This document shows, piece after piece, positions 1 to 9,298 of a stretch of 28,419 bases of DNA; positions within the stretch are counted from its first letter, which is position 1; each line of letters opens with the position of its first letter. Made by a program: the position numbers and the translations under genes. Below the pieces are notes generated by a model. It did not search any database. It had not been told where the DNA came from and saw only the letters and a program-made list of their open reading frames with translations. The stretch is from Pinguiococcus pyrenoidosus (taxonomy: Eukaryota > Sar > Pinguiophyceae > Pinguiochrysidales > Pinguiochrysidaceae): contig JAAMXY010000502.1 in assembly GCA_019677205.1 (NCBI GenBank), forward strand, positions 7,626 through 36,044, given 5' to 3'.

Positions 1-2139
1 GACTTCTCTGCTCCGCCAAGCGACGTTCCCTCTCAATCGCCGTAGTTTCTGCCCGACGCCGGCCGACGCGACCGCGGTGCAACGCCTGGATCCGCAGGGC
101 AGCCGAGTCCTTCTGGCGCTTCTTTTGCAACGCCGCAAACCTCCTGCGTCGGACCACGTCCTTGGCTCGTCGGCTGCGAGCCATACTTTGCAAGCGCGTC
201 GCCGCCGCCCTTTCCTCCTTGAGTCGCTGCGCCCGACGCCGCGCTTGCTGGCCCCGACGCACGCGTTGTAGCTTGGTGGCCCCCGCATCTCTTGACGCCT
301 GGATGGCTCGCGCACGACGCCGCGCTTTGCGCTGCCTTGCCAAGCTCTGAATCGCCGTGGCCGCCTGGCCTTCTAGTCTCTCTTGCTGTTGCCGCTGTAG
401 CCGCTGCCGAGTCTGTCGACCTCGCGCGGTGGCCTGGAGTATCACTGCGGCGTCGCGCCTCTTCTCCTCCCGCATGTAATGCGCCACCCGACGACCTTGA
501 CGACCTCTCCAGACCCGCTGCAAGTGCCGCACCTCCTGCTCCTGACGCCGGCGTCGGCGCTCGGCCGCCACGGCTTTGGCTGCCAGGCATCTCCTCGCCA
601 GGCTTTGCAGCACGATGGCAGCTCGGCGCTCTCGCAGCTGCCACAGCTGCCGCTTGGCAACGTAGCAGTGCCAGCACTGCTGCAGCCTTGTCGCAGCCCG
701 GCGCTCCTGAGCCCGTCGACGACGCCGTCGCGCTTCCAGATAGGCCAGCTTGCGCCTCGCGACTTGCTGAAGCCGCAAAGCGGCGTTCTCGTGACGTCTG
801 CGCACGCATTGGCGTTTGGCGAGGAAACCACGAGCTACGCGAAGAATCTGGGTAGCAGCGGCGTGCTGCTCTTGCAGGACCAGCTGTGCCACCAGATCCG
901 CCCATTTCTCCCAGAAGCGGTTCAGACGCCGCAGGAGCCAGGCGGTGAGGTGGCACGCTAGGCTGCGGAGGCCTTTGACCTTGAGAAACGCCACAACTTT
1001 TTCGTCCGCGCGTTGGAAGAGCCGCAGATCCGTCCACTGGCGTAGCGCCCAAGAGAGACGCCGACGCTGTAGGAAGTGCAGCTGCTGCGCCAGTGTCTCC
1101 GCCGCCCAACGCTTGCACACAGCATTGTGACCGCGCTGCGCCTTGGCGGCGCCAGGCACGTTCTCCGAGATCCACAGCACATCTTTGAGCACCAGACGCT
1201 CCAGCTCCTCAAGTCCTCGCTGGGCTTCGTGCAGCTGGCGCCGCAGTTCGGAGATGCTGCTGTTGCTGCTGGTGCTGCTGGTGCTGTGAGTGGCGCCAGG
1301 ATCAGGTTCCGGCTCGTGGGGCGTCGCTCGGTCGTGAAGCTTCAGTGGCGGCAGTGGATTTTTGGTCAGAATGCCGATGCGCTTTTCAGGCAGCGCTGGC
1401 GGCGTGGACGCGCGCTGCTGACTCAAGAAGGCTTGGATGAGAGACTGGCGTCGCAAGTTGCGCCGCAGCTCTGGCTGCTTCAGCTTAAGAGCGGAGCGTT
1501 TCGCGAGTCTCTCTGCCGCTCCGAATGCGCTTTCGAAGGCCCGAAACTCCGCGTAGTTCAGGCCTCTTCTGCGCATGTAAGCCAGAAAGTCGGCACCCGG
1601 GCTCCAGCTCTGCAGTGGCGCTCTGATCGCTTCCCGCCGACGCCGGCGCTGCGCCAGCGCCGCGACGGCACTGGCGTCGAACTCGTCGCCGAGACCCACG
1701 TCGCTCAGGATCTGTTGGAGCAGCGCGTCGCTGGCGATGATCTCGTAAGAGCTTAAGGTGACGGCGTCGGCGGAGTCGGGCCTGGCGCTGGCATCTGCCA
1801 AAGGTCGGCTTCTGTAGTTGAGTTGGGAAGAGCAAAGAGAAAGAGAGAGAGGCGCACAAGGCAGGGAGTGGATTCTTCATGTGAGATTCTCTTGTTTCTC
1901 TTTGGTGATGAAATGCGGAAGAGACACGTGAGAATGGAGAGAGGCAAAGAAAAGACTCACCGTCTTGAAGCGTTTGGAGACGGGAAGAGCGCGCGCAACT
2001 TGGCGCTTGGAAGTAAATCCTGCGGCACGAAGCCTTTGTCCACGCTGGCCGACCTCCGCAGGCTTTTACTCGCGAGGCGACGCTTCACGCCTCGCGGAGA
2101 GCGCCACGACGACCTTACAGACGTGTCCGCCGGCGTCAT
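1..2139 (-). CDS. IQ-motif repeat protein (3' end beyond window)
   Basis: Probable calmodulin-binding or cytoskeletal scaffold. I read two exons: 2139-1961 from an ATG, then 1811-1, with the intron 1812-1960 bounded by a GTGAGT donor and a pyrimidine-rich tract ending CTACAG. The join keeps frame and the second exon stays open to the window edge, giving at least 663 residues. From about position 880 downward the protein contains at least ten IQ-like units of about 16-25 residues, for example AATQILRVARGFLAKR, AAIVLQSLARRCLAAK and AAVILQATARGRQTRQR, separated by very Arg/Gln-rich helix. Before them lies a helical region rich in Trp, Leu and Arg. IQ motifs bind calmodulin or EF-hand light chains. 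No myosin motor or other enzymatic domain is visible in the part present, so the class of IQ protein (ASPM-like, ciliary, myosin-like) is open. The intron and frame are read directly from the sequence; the function is inferred from the repeats. Confidence 0.8.
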
Positions 2140-2831
2140 TCTAATCTTGTCTGCGCATGCGCACGGGGTGTAAGGAGACTGATGAAGCTCAACTCCGAGT
2201 ACGTCGTCAGCGCTTCACCTCTTCTCCGCCTTCGTCAGCTGTTGATGATGGGTTGTCGTCTTGCTGTCATGTCTTCACGAATGAAAGGCAGCAAGTAGAG
2301 TTTTCTTCAGAGCTCCAAACGATTGGAAAATGCGACGCCCGTAAAGACTCTCCGTCTTTGATCGCAACGGCGCTGTTCGGTCTTCTGCCTCGCGTCGGCA
2401 AGCTATGCTACACCGAGGTTGTCGCGGGCCGGTTCCTTCATGGCCCTGGGCTGCTGTGCTACGTTCCCCCGACAGCATTCCTCTAGGTCCCATTGCTGGA
2501 TTGGTTGGAACACGCCCGGCAGACCAACCAGAGAAGCATTCTTCCCGGCATGCTACAGGGTTACACTCGCCCCGCCTCGAGCCCTCGCACTCTCCCGGTT
2601 CTACACCCGCGGCAGCGTGTTCCAAGCGCCCTGCCGAACCCAATCAATCGACCCACTTCGTACATTCGGGGGAAAGCTCCGAAGTAAAGCCGCTCGGCGT
2701 CGACGGTACTCTCTACTCCAAACTTCGTGCCGCTATTGGAGCTTTTGAAGTGCGCGTCGCGATCTTTGGAGCGCCGATGAGTTCTTCGTAAGGATCCAGT
2801 GCGTCGCAGCATTTCCTCTCGACGCTTCCGG
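2140..2831. other. Divergent intergenic region, IQ gene / M43 protease
   Basis: This 692-bp gap separates two start codons facing away from each other, so it should hold both promoters and 5' UTRs. Apart from the NRF1-like palindrome I see no repeat, RNA gene or convincing coding exon. Short open frames here have the biased composition of chance GC-rich frames and no family motif. Confidence 0.6.
2152..2163. promoter_or_regulatory. 12-bp palindrome TGCGCATGCGCA, NRF1-like
   Basis: This is a perfect palindrome matching the metazoan NRF1 consensus YGCGCAYGCGCR. It lies 13 bp upstream of the ATG of the IQ-repeat gene, in the divergent gap shared with the protease gene. The match is read directly; use by an NRF1-type factor in this organism is not shown. 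Confidence 0.35.
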
Positions 2832-5346
2832 ATGTGGCGCCTGAGGTCAGCTGGTGGCATTCTGGCCGTGCTCTGCGCCTTCCGAAGCGCCGCGCTGTGC
2901 GGCGGCCATGGCGCTGCGGACGAGACGGCGCACCGCCACTCTCACGAGTGCGGCACCGAGCGGCCCAGTCCCGCCGACCTCCACGCGCGACGTCTGGGAT
3001 CTGCGCACCGCGACATCGTGGAACACGTGTACGCTCACGTGCGAGCACGGCGGCGGCAGCTGAGCGGTGCGACGTCTTCGGCGTACATCGTGATTCCCAG
3101 GATGGTGTATCACGTAGTGCACGACGGCAGCACGGGACTAGTCTCTGACTCGCAGCTGCAGTATCAGCACGATCGGCTCAACGAGGCGTTCGCGCCGTAC
3201 ATCCAGTTTGGCGCTTGGGAGCGGCGTGACTACGACGACGCCCAGGTCTTCCGCCAGGGCTGCGCTCAGCGCCGCACTCTCATGCGCGACTTCCAGGTGG
3301 CCAAGGCGGACACCACTGCGCTGAACACGTATCTGATCGTCTGCCTGAGCAGCCAGCTCCTGGGCTACGCGCACTACCCTTTCGACTTCGCGGAAGAGAA
3401 TCCCCGGCACGGCGTGGTCATCGACTACCAAACCATCGACAGCGACGAGTGCAACGGAGGCTGCAGCGGAGCCACGGCCATCCACGAGTGGGGTCACGGC
3501 TTCGGACTCTACCACACGTTCGAGGCGCTGACGGTGGAGGCGCCGGCCTGTGACTGCACGTGGGGAGATCTGGTGGACGACACGCCGCCCGAGGCGTCGC
3601 CGGCCTTCGGCGGCTTCAGCCAGGGCTGTCGGCGCCTGAAGCAGAGAGACACGTGCACGGAGGACGGTCAAAAGGATCCGGTGTGGAACTACATGGACTA
3701 CTCGGACGACACGTGTATGGAGCGCTTCACGCAGGGGCAGTTCTACCGCATGTTGTACATCCTGGCGGAGACCAAGCCGAACCTCCTGGCCGCCAGTCTG
3801 GGCGGCGACTGGTGCACGCCGGGCACCTTCTTGAACGAAGAGCGACAGCGCTGTGAGACCTGTCCGGAAGGCACGTACCAGGACGAAGCGGGCCAGAGCA
3901 CCTGCAAGCCATGTCCGCAGGGCAGCGCCGAGCAGAGCGTTTTCGGGAACGACGAGAGCCTCAACCTGGGCCTGCGGGTGAGTGCAATGCAATGTCACCC
4001 CTCCGCGGACTGTGTCTTCGGCTGGCTCGGGGACTCGTACTGCGACGGGGCCAACAACAAGCACGAGTGCTTCTACGGTACGTGACCTGCAGGCGGGGGA
4101 AGAAGCTTGTGTATGATGCAGAGCCGCTTGAGACAGATGCTCATATGAGTCACTGATGCCGTCCAGATGGAGGCGACTGCTGTGCGGAATGCTGTAGCGA
4201 GAGCAGCTCCTCAAACTTTGGCTGCGGGGACGGAAACGTGGGCCAAACGGCCTTTCAGCAGTGCAAAGATCCCACCTGCGCCGGCAGTCGTCTGTCCTTG
4301 CAGGCCACGGAGCCCGGAAAGTGCGCCAACTACTTCACCGCGACCCACACCCCTTCGGCGCTCCCTTCGGAGTTTGTGTCCTTGTCGCCGAGCCAGGCCC
4401 CCCTCTCCGAGCCGTCGCAGTTCCCAAGTCCAGCAGAACCTACGCAGGCGGTACCGAGCTTGTCGCCAGAAGAACCGTCCAGGCAACCGACGGAAGAACC
4501 GAGCCTGTCGCCAACTCCATCCCCGAGTGAACGAAGCCGGAGGACCTCGGAGCTCGAGCTCTACGTCAGCGAGTTGCCGTTCGACTCTGGCGAGAGGTCG
4601 CTCATCTTTCTGATGGAGGAGGTGCTTGCGGAGTCGCTGTATGGCGCGTTTGAGGTATCGAGCTCGGATGGGAGCCTGGCGTCCGCGTTGCTCTATGCTA
4701 CTACTCCCAAGCCAAGTCCCTCTGATCGGCGACTTGCGCGGAGTCCGAGGGACCGCGACTTGGTCTCCTTTGATCCGCAGTGGTACATGACGGCGACCAT
4801 TAGCATTCTGGATGACGTGTTGGAGGAGTCGGTGCTGAGCGGCGCGTTCAGTGCGGACGAAGCGCTCCAGTATCTAGAGGCCAAGGTAAGCCAATCCTGA
4901 GGAAGGGCGGTTGCACTCTTTCTGGCGTGTATTCGCTAAACGGACACCGTCCTTTGATCAAACGTGCACGTTCGCAGTTTGTAGATGATGTGAGAAGCCA
5001 GAGATTCAGTGCCATCGTGGGCGCGACGATTGAGCATTGGCCTGAGCCGATCGTGTTCGATCCGGAGTACTTCAGGAGCGGCGACAGAATTTTCGTCATG
5101 AAGCAGGACTACTCGGGCGAAGAGAGTCCAGAAGGGGGCCCAGATTCGGGGGACGATAGCGGAAACCCCATCCCGGACTTCGTGCACTCCCCGACACTCT
5201 ACTATGTTGCGTTTCTTATCGCCATTTTCGGGGGTACGCTGCTCGGGATCCATCTTCTTCGCGGCTCGACAACTGAGGACCGCTGCGACGACCAGAATGG
5301 AGAAAGCGACGATGACTTGAGCGTGAGCTATGAGCTTCAGTACTAG
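2832..5346 (+). CDS. Pappalysin-like M43 metalloprotease, membrane-anchored
   Basis: Probable secreted or cell-surface zinc endopeptidase. Exons are 2832-4077, 4167-4885 and 4978-5346 (777 aa); the first splice rebuilds the conserved DGGDC of a Notch (LNR) repeat, which validates it. The ATG at 2832 opens directly into a signal peptide (MWRLRS then a hydrophobic stretch). The catalytic motif HEWGHGFGLYH is at residues 218-228 (three zinc-ligand His, general-base Glu) and the Met-turn NYMDYS follows near 286-291, as in metzincins of family M43. A Cys-rich GCC2/GCC3 module (about 328-366) and the LNR (about 388-421) come next, then a Ser/Pro/Glu stalk. A transmembrane helix lies near 728-749 with a short acidic tail inside. 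Pappalysins also combine M43 with LNRs, but their LNRs are arranged differently and they have no transmembrane anchor. Substrate unknown. All active-site residues are intact. Confidence 0.88.
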
Positions 5347-5361
5347 GTCTTCACGGAGCTC

Positions 5362-5433
5362 GCAAGAAGCATTCTGATGTGTGCGAGAAGCATTCTGATG
5401 TGTGCAAGAAGCATTCTGATGTGTGCAAGCAGC
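5362..5433. repeat. 21-bp tandem repeat, about 3.4 copies
   Basis: The unit GCAAGAAGCATTCTGATGTGT occurs at 5362-5382, 5383-5403 (one change) and 5404-5424, with a partial fourth copy to 5433. It starts 15 bp after the protease stop codon, so it probably lies in the 3' UTR. The unit is a multiple of three, so it gives an open frame, but no ORF built on it looks like a real gene. Confidence 0.9.
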
Positions 5434-5830
5434 AGATGCGATGCCTTGGAGGTGTTGCAGCGCTCTTCTCTTTTATGGTCTTTGCGCGCGCCGAGATGCC
5501 ACGTTCCGCGACTCATGGTCCAGCCCCCTCGGTAGCAGGCTCTTGGATGTGCGTTCAGGAGATACCTGGGCGTGGCTGGCGCATGAGCATATGTAAAAAT
5601 GTAGAAACGAACGCAGTAGACTGACTTGGTCGTGATTTCATTTCACTTGGTTTTGGTAGACTGATAGAAGCATCGCATGCCAAACGGGGGAAGAGGGCTT
5701 TCGTTTATGTGGGGGGCTGCACATCCAGCCTCGAGTTTGAGAATGATTCAGTTGCCAGGAATGGAGTCTCTTGCTAGGAAGGAAACACGAATGACTTCCT
5801 CTGGTGGAGTGTCTCACAGCTTTGCTCTTG

Positions 5831-5862
5831 GTTTCTTGGTTTCTTGGTTTCTTGGTTTCTTG
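5831..5862. repeat. 8-bp tandem repeat (GTTTCTTG)x4
   Basis: Four perfect copies of GTTTCTTG are followed by a degenerate one. The repeat lies in the convergent 3' region downstream of the DUF1499-like gene. No function is suggested. Confidence 0.9.
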
Positions 5863-6054
5863 GTATCTTTCTCGATCTCCCTTTCCACGAGGCCGCACCC
5901 AACGCATGTCGCGTCCCGATATCCAGCGGCAGCTCGCGAAGACTGCCTCGGCTGCCGAGCGCTTTGCTGAAAGAGCATGGCATTCCGCAGCAACCGCAAA
6001 GGGACGTTGCCGATGTACTTCGGAAGAAACCCACAACGCCAACGACAAGGCAGA

Positions 6055-6588
6055 CTACAGCTCATTCAGACGAGGCTCCTTGAAGGAAACCCCTTCCGTT
6101 TCCTCGTCCGCCCCAGCGCTGATTCCTTCGGGCACGCATTCACCCACGAACTGCTCATCGCCTGCATCCAGTGCCTCCAAGTAGGCCGCAAGATTCCGCA
6201 CAAGGACGTAGTTGGTGCCGGAGTCTCCCGTGTCCGCGCTGCCTTCCGTGTGGATCCAGACATGCGCCAGGCCGCTTTTCTCCGGATCACAGACGACCTG
6301 CATCGCGAGAGAGTCCGCAAGGCCGACGTTCTGAGACAGTATCTCCACATGGACGTAGTACGGCTCTCTTTCGTGTCTGTAATGCACCCGCCGCTTCGTC
6401 AGCGCGAGGAACTCCGTCGTTGCCTTGTAAATCTCCTCCGCGCTCGCGTGCAGAACGGGGACCCGCAGATTCGGCGCTCTCTGCGGGTTCTCCGGCGTCA
6501 AACGCGTGCAACTGCCCTTATGCAAGCAGCTCCTCGGGAACTCCCGGAATCTCTCGAGGAAAGCAACTCTTTGAGGAGACGCCAGCAT
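6055..6588 (-). CDS. DUF1499-like protein, 177 aa
   Basis: Single-exon reading starting at the ATG at 6588 (MLASPQRVAFLERF). An in-frame GTG five codons upstream is not used here because eukaryotic starts are normally ATG. Features resembling DUF1499: an early CxxxxxC segment (SCLHKGSC), a helix with EEIYKATTEFL, a strand pair around YYVHVEILS, and near the end a block VWIHTEGSADTGDSGTNY, like the S-x-x-G-x-S/D-x-G-x-N segment of that family. The family has no established biochemical role and is common in bacteria and algae. The similarity is judged by eye and is moderate. The last 25 residues are acidic and probably disordered. A 5' exon further upstream cannot be excluded, because the reading frame continues above the ATG to a possible acceptor (TCTAG). 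Confidence 0.6.
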   Translation of the reverse strand: MLASPQRVAFLERFREFPRSCLHKGSCTRLTPENPQRAPNLRVPVLHASAEEIYKATTEFLALTKRRVHYRHEREPYYVHVEILSQNVGLADSLAMQVVCDPEKSGLAHVWIHTEGSADTGDSGTNYVLVRNLAAYLEALDAGDEQFVGECVPEGISAGADEETEGVSFKEPRLNEL

Positions 6589-6948
6589 CGTTGATCTCGC
6601 CACCTAGATGTGATTTTTTTTGTGTCTTCCATGTTGGTCGCTTTTCCTTTCGAGATTGCCTTTGCCGAACGTTGAAAGATTCTGTGCCTTACCAGCAGTG
6701 CCAACGTAAGAAAGAGCGTGATGGTTTCGCAGAAGCTCAGGACCGTTCGAAGAAGTGGGCTCTGCACATGGCAGGGATTTGGTCAGCAGCGCAGCAAGAC
6801 AAGTCTGCGAACTCCGGGCTTCCAGACGACCAACGACGAGTCGCTTCTGCAACGGCTCATTCTCCGCATTCCAGGATGCCCATCTCAATCTTGTAGAAAA
6901 ACTTCTGGAGACGTTCAAAGCGCCTCTTTATCTTACTGCGATTCTCTG

Positions 6949-7018
<70 letters not shown>

Positions 7019-7236
7019 AGTCGCCCCATCCCTCTTCCTCCCTCTTTCTGCCCACTTTAGAAGAAGCTTTGCAAGAATCCATTCAACCGTTGCAGTCCCC
7101 GGCCCCACTGCGGGCGCTGCAACTCAAAGCTTGGTCTGAAAAGTAGAGAGCTCAACAATTTACTTTGGCACATCATCAAACAGCGCAGCAAGGCCTTGTT
7201 CTCCGAATCTCGAGAGCTGTCCTCTGGACCCTTCCA
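6589..7236. other. Region between two minus-strand genes, with (TC)n
   Basis: This 648-bp gap should hold the 3' UTR of the small membrane protein gene and the promoter of the DUF1499-like gene. Its main landmark is the (TC)30 run, which reads as (GA)n on the transcribed strand. A 104-codon minus-strand open frame (6604-6918) lacks family motifs and is not called. Confidence 0.55.
6951..7010. repeat. (TC)30 dinucleotide microsatellite
   Basis: Sixty uninterrupted bases of TC lie on the plus strand, flanked by more pyrimidine. The run is about 360 bp upstream of the DUF1499-like start, so it could be a (GA)n promoter element, or simply a neutral microsatellite. Confidence 0.97.
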
Positions 7237-7485
7237 TCACGGACGTACCCCGCGGATCTTCTGCAGATAAAGGCCTGCGAGTCCCAGGCACGAGCTGAAG
7301 AAGCAGAAGGCAGCGCCGCGCAGATGCACGTCTTTTAAGGAGAGCGCCATTGTGGCCAAGCTGACCAAGATGTGCCCTAGGCGGATCCAAAACTCCAGCT
7401 TGCTGGTCAGCGGCGGAGACTGCACTCCGCGCGGCGTGACCGGTCGCCGAGCCTTCGGCGCGCCACTCCCCTTCTTGCGCGCCAT
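7237..7485 (-). CDS. Small two-helix membrane protein, 82 aa
   Basis: The ATG at 7485 gives MARKKGSGAPKARR, a basic Pro-containing head of about 30 residues, then two hydrophobic helices (about 33-49 and 55-72) joined by SLKDVHLRG, and a short tail ending KIRGVRP. Composition and length suit a small ER-type membrane protein. The helix pair and the tail LYLQ recall WDR83OS/Asterix, a subunit of the PAT membrane-protein chaperone. However, Asterix has a long loop and a third segment that are missing here, so this is only a suggestion. A GTACGT donor-like sequence just before the stop could lead to a further exon that I could not place. The gene is divergent from the SDR gene across a 328-bp gap. 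Confidence 0.55.
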   Translation of the reverse strand: MARKKGSGAPKARRPVTPRGVQSPPLTSKLEFWIRLGHILVSLATMALSLKDVHLRGAAFCFFSSCLGLAGLYLQKIRGVRP

Positions 7486-7813
7486 CACTCTGCGTCGATT
7501 ACGTCTGTCTCTCTCGCGCTCTCGCGCGGTTTAAACCCGTTTTGGCGCCAAAACGCCATCTGTGACCGATGGAAGCGTGGGACAGACGGACGACGAACGC
7601 CAAAATCCGCCGAAAGCGGGGACGAAGGATTCCGGAAGAGCGCAACAGCGCAGCTCCGCTCGTATCACAGGATACCTACGGATCCGGCGCGGCCGTATCT
7701 GAACGCGCCCGCCCCAGATCCGAGGCAGCCCCGCTCCAGCTCGGGCCCAAGTTGAAGGCCGCAGCCCCTCTCCGTCATTGCCCCCTTCTCCCCGCAGCGA
7801 AGCCCTGAGAAGC
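7486..7813. other. Divergent promoter, small membrane protein / SDR
   Basis: This 328-bp gap lies between two ATGs facing outward. It contains the palindrome pair at 7528-7554; the rest should be the 5' UTR of the SDR gene. A short plus-strand open frame (7569-7808) ends just before the SDR start and has no recognisable content. Confidence 0.6.
7528..7554. promoter_or_regulatory. Adjacent palindromes, E2F/DP-like site
   Basis: GGTTTAAACC (7528-7537) is followed one base later by GTTTTGGCGCCAAAAC (7539-7554), both perfect palindromes. The second contains TTTGGCGC on both strands, the E2F/DP consensus (TTTSSCGC) in its symmetrical form. It is 53 bp from the ATG of the small membrane protein gene and about 260 bp from the SDR ATG, so it could serve either promoter. 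E2F/DP proteins are conserved in plants, animals and many algae; binding here is inferred. Confidence 0.45.
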
Positions 7814-9298
7814 ATGATTCGGTTCGTTTGCCGCTCCGCGCGCATCCCCGTCCTGGTCAGTCTGGTGGCGACCGCCGAGGCCTTCCGCGCCTCCTACCGC
7901 ATCGCTGGCGCCATGGAGCCTATGCAGAGCTCGGTCACGCGGCTTCACTCTTCGCGGGCCGTTCACGAGCAGGTACGCCGGCGCCACACTTGGAGCGGCG
8001 CCGAATTCGCGCGCGAATTGGCGTCTGCGGTGGTTCCGTGGGGGAGTGGTGGTGGTACTGGCGCATGGGAAGCTCTTGGTAGGGCGGCATCGACGCGGAC
8101 TGCCCTCGACGTTGCGTGCCTTCGCTGCTTCGCGACCGCCCCGCTTGTTTTGCTTGCGTTCGCGGAGTTCAGATGAGAGAGTTCGTTTGAACATGCCGAA
8201 GATGGGGTTTGATCCTCGAGGGGAGCGCCTCTTCGTGCCTTGGGATTCAGCAGCGTTGCTGCGCCAATGACCAACCAACCGGTGGTTCTCACGCAGGACC
8301 AAGCGGCTGCTCGGCAGCCCGATGCCGCGTTCACCATGGCGGATCAGGTGGCGCGCTTCGCCGCGGCGAAGGACCGCAATGACCCCCGCGTGCTGGACAT
8401 TGACTCCGTCTACAACCCAGAGCTTCTTAAGGTGAGCAGCGAGACGCGCAAGCACGGGGAAAGAGACCGACATGCCAAGGCCAGCGACGTAATTGTCGCG
8501 TTGTTTGCAGGGCAAGCGTGTGCTCATCACGGGCGGCAACCGTGGACTGGGCCGCGCGATCGCCAACGAGTGCGTCAAGGCGGGCGCCGAGACCATCATC
8601 ACGATGCGCAGACCTGCGGATGACGATGTGAACTCGGCTGGCTTCGCTCAGGTCATCGACGGCATCGACGTCACGGACGAAGCGTCGTGCAACAAGCTCG
8701 CCACTGCGGTGGAGACACCGGTGGACATTGTGATCAACAACGCCGGCTACTTCTGGGAGCCGGTGGAGACGCTGGCCAACATGAACTTTGAAGAGGAGAT
8801 GAAGATGATCGACATCTGTGCCGTCGGGCCGCTGCGCATCGTCAAGCCGCTCGCGAACAACGACTTGCTCGCCGCGGACGCCAAGATCGCCATGATCACC
8901 TCCCAGGGCGGCTCCGTCAGCTGGCGCTTCACGCAGAACCCCGAGGGCCACGATTTTGGACACCACATGAGCAAGGCAGCGGCGAACATGGCGGGAGTCA
9001 TCCTGGCGCAGGAGCTCCTGAGCAAGGGCATCACGGTGGTCAACCTGCACCCGGGATTCAACAAGACGAAGATGACGGAGAAATACAAAGAGTAAGCATG
9101 CAAACTGGGTGGCGTTGGTGGACGCCGCATTTCCTCCCTGACCTTTCATGTTCGCTCGGTGGCAGCATCTGGGAGGTTGAAGGCGCTGTTGACTGCGACA
9201 TCGGCGCGAAGCGAGTGCTCCACGAGATCAACGAGATGACCTTGGAGAAGAGCGGAAGCTTCATCAACTGCGAGGATGGGCTTCTCATTCCCTATTAG
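7814..9298 (+). CDS. Short-chain dehydrogenase/reductase, putative plastid-targeted
   Basis: NAD(P)-dependent SDR of unknown substrate. Exons 7814-7972, 8297-8431, 8511-9091 and 9166-9298 give 335 aa; all joins keep frame and use GT-AG. The Rossmann motif TGGNRGLG is at 105-112 and NNAG at 174-177. The catalytic Ser is probably S229 (ITSQGGS). In the YxxxK motif the Tyr position is His: HHMSK at 249-253, with only Lys retained, so activity may be altered or lost. The C-terminus ends in a typical SDR beta hairpin (SGSFINCEDGLLIPY). Residues 1-25 read as a signal peptide ending VATAEA|F, then a Ser/Arg/Ala stretch, matching the bipartite plastid leader of red-lineage algae. The first exon is the least certain part: an in-frame ATG at 8267, inside intron 1, could start an untargeted form. 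Exons 2-4 are firm. Confidence 0.85.

Larger units (their letters stand above)
5347..6054. other. Convergent intergenic region, protease / DUF1499-like gene
   Basis: This 708-bp gap lies between two stop codons, so it holds two 3' UTRs and transcription ends. It contains the 21-bp tandem repeat and an 8-bp tandem repeat near 5831. No coding exon is supported; open frames on both strands are short and repeat-driven. Confidence 0.6.

Noticed and set aside
33-1175. 380-codon minus-strand frame in the IQ gene
   Set aside because: It overlaps the true frame in another phase and is Ser/Gly/Ala low-complexity; the true frame shows repeated IQ motifs and joins an upstream exon in phase.
3138-4214. 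358-codon minus-strand frame opposite the M43 protease
   Set aside because: The plus strand has the intact zinc motif, Met-turn and LNR; the antisense frame is Val/Arg/Leu-rich shadow.
5379-5624. 81-codon plus-strand ORF built on the 21-bp repeat
   Set aside because: Open only because the repeat unit is a multiple of three; no motif and no neighbouring exon.
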